Of a DNA stretch of 64,000 nt, positions 63,701 through 64,000 are shown in pieces. The stretch is from Mycolicibacterium peregrinum (lineage in GTDB: Bacteria; Actinomycetota; Actinomycetes; Mycobacteriales; Mycobacteriaceae), in NCBI RefSeq assembly GCF_001665625.1, contig NZ_LZSY01000087.1, positions 49,440 to 113,439 of the forward strand, given 5' to 3'. A model generated the notes under the pieces. The model was not told the DNA's origin and searched no databases. It worked only from the letters and a program-made list of their open reading frames with translations. Positions within the stretch are counted from its first letter, which is position 1; each line of letters opens with the position of its first letter. The position numbers and the translations under genes are program-made.

Positions 63701-64000
63701 CAACGTCACCTGCCCGTAGCGCAACGGCAGGAACAGGTCGTTGACCCCTTGCTCGGCCGCCAGAAGAGCCGGGAACGCCGGGAAGGCGACGCCCGTGCAC
63801 AGGTCCATCAGGACCGGGTGCATCGGCTCGGTGCCCAGTTGTTCGGCGAGTTCCGCTCCGACCAGGATGTCGCCGATCGCCTCGCCCTCACCGAGCCACA
63901 AGGACTTCAGGGAACCGGACCAGTTTGGGCCCCAGGCCAATTCCAGGTCGGCGAAGGTCTCGAACGGCTGGAACGCATGCGTCCGCAAGAGCTGGTCTCT
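60746..64000 (-). CDS. pks: Type I polyketide synthase, C-terminal DH-ER-KR-ACP part (5' end beyond window)
   Basis: The last 1084 residues of a large modular PKS, open to the window edge. In order: C-terminal half of a dehydratase (HPVLMD carries its Asp), a structural KR subdomain, an enoylreductase (VQVRVEAAGLNFRDVLNVLG, then NADPH loop AASGGVGLAAIQ), a ketoreductase (TGGLGAIG, catalytic Ser/Tyr in SSSVSSLFGSPGQSNY) and an ACP with the phosphopantetheine Ser in LGTDSLM. An acidic Ser/Glu/Pro tail of about 40 residues follows. No thioesterase. Linked to fadE5 and an Rv0926c homologue, it matches the PKS of the polyphleic acid (TPP) locus. Confidence 0.93.
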   Translation of the reverse strand, partial: RDQLLRTHAFQPFETFADLELAWGPNWSGSLKSLWLGEGEAIGDILVGAELAEQLGTEPMHPVLMDLCTGVAFPAFPALLAAEQGVNDLFLPLRYGQVTLKEKMPRRFYCRAKWHEAELNNETQVFDLEYIDRDGHYLGGVREFTVKRAPREALLRGLGGDATRLLYTLGWHEVPVPPSDAAAESPSGTWLVAGFDELAAKVPGCIPLDRNTGQQLGEVLAEAKERGLPFSGVIWRAATPGTESAGADSQARLETEITNLLGAVHTVQGGEVKLPNGLWIVTERAVATESGEPVDPVQAALWGFGRTTINEEPALHAKLIDCDGSPEAVQALADLIATPVEEPEIAVRQGKLLASRLLPWSRSGNLTVPRGSDYVLAPTERGAIDNLRITEKEVPAPDEGYVQVRVEAAGLNFRDVLNVLGLYPGDPGPIGGDFAGIVTQLGEGVTGVEVGQRVYGSMQGAFSSRFNVPAQFLAPIPDGVSAVEAATIPAAALTVRLSFDWAKLKPGDKVLIHAASGGVGLAAIQMAQQCGAEVYATASTFKRATLRKLGVKYVYDSRTTDFADQILADTDGAGVDVVLNSLTSEGFIEATLKATGKNGRFAEIAKRDIWSPEQMAEARPDIAYEIVALDTVMFTEPDRIRDLLTEVSEGLAKGEWTPLPAEIYPLTEARTAFRRMQQARHIGKIVCQLPNLLAPRPDRTYLITGGLGAIGLHTASYLAQLGAGDIVLTSRRAPDTDAQKLIEEITERNKTRIHVFTADVGEESEVSNLLERIRAELPPLAGVAHLAGVLDDALLGQQSTERFHKVLAPKAFGAEYLDRLTKDDELDFFIVSSSVSSLFGSPGQSNYATANALLDGLIAQRRAQGLPATGINFGPWGQGGMASSEAATANISAQGLIPLDPSAALAALAEVVANGTGQAAVIKANWQRAAKVLGSQRPPILDLVLPSAVGEVVGDSEVLKQLLEIPVPQRAGFVTEFLQKEVQNFLRLASPPAATSRFLDLGTDSLMAIELRNRLHTQFGGKFTLNATAVFDYPTIGGLAEYLVAQLPDAESADSAESSEPSEPSESDAAQPESAPEASEAPTD

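Noticed and set aside
1..64000. tRNA, rRNA, CRISPR arrays, transposases and insertion sequences
   Set aside because: None recognised on reading both strands; the repeated elements seen are short hairpins, not direct-repeat arrays.

Overview
The window is high-GC, densely coded chromosomal DNA from a mycobacterium, most likely a rapidly growing Mycolicibacterium-type species. Gene content and order follow the Mycobacterium tuberculosis stretch Rv0222 to Rv0244c for long runs: echA1, an aldehyde dehydrogenase (Rv0223c), a methyltransferase (Rv0224c), a glycosyltransferase (Rv0225), two envelope membrane proteins (Rv0226c, Rv0227c), an acyltransferase (Rv0228/TmaT type), phosphotriesterase php, tetR plus R2lox (Rv0232-Rv0233), aftD with the small Rv0236A, lpqI, tetR (Rv0238), then htdX-fabG4-fadA2 and fadE5. 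Many starts have a TANNNT -10 hexamer 6 to 8 bases upstream, the mycobacterial leaderless-mRNA pattern.

Layout. 1-3741: a lipO-fadD12-acyltransferase operon behind a KstR-type site. 3889-8857: accessory metabolic genes (HD hydrolase, arylamine N-acetyltransferase, AraC/DinB-like protein, RibD-C reductase) and a TetR/echA1 pair with two related dyads between them. 9007-16827: the envelope cluster Rv0223c to Rv0228. 16790-20901: a minus-strand marR-PPOX-php-fadD operon facing a small methyltransferase. 20905-24538: GNAT, MFS exporter, tetR and R2lox. 24834-31196: aftD, Rv0236A, lpqI, tetR. 31251-41334: an island between the Rv0238 and Rv0241c orthologues. 41353-44945: htdX, fabG4, fadA2. 45328-55492: a second insertion holding F420-type and NmrA-like reductases, tetR/mmpS/mmpL, DUF3618/holin/DUF4235 genes, a DUF1361 protein and a phospholipase D. 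55593-64000: fadE5, an Rv0926c-like reductase, a DUF3556 membrane protein and the 3' part of a polyketide synthase. This last group resembles the start of the trehalose polyphleate locus of M. smegmatis.

The most unusual part is the island at 31-41 kb. It carries jetA-jetB-jetC (Wadjet/MksBEF SMC-like plasmid restriction) with overlapping reading frames but no JetD nuclease gene in the window. A leaderless 11-codon open frame overlaps the jetA start. Just downstream on the same strand sit an EspC-like type VII secretion partner, a WXG100-DUF1023 hydrolase fusion and a lipoprotein, which look like a secreted effector module.

Other recurrent signals are three large hairpins at gene 3' ends bounded by GAGCAGAC (or a one-base variant) and its complement, paired TTAC-N6-GTAA dyads upstream of the fabG4/fadA2 and fadE5 beta-oxidation genes, and palindromic operators beside several TetR genes. 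No tRNA, rRNA, CRISPR array, transposase or insertion sequence was recognised.
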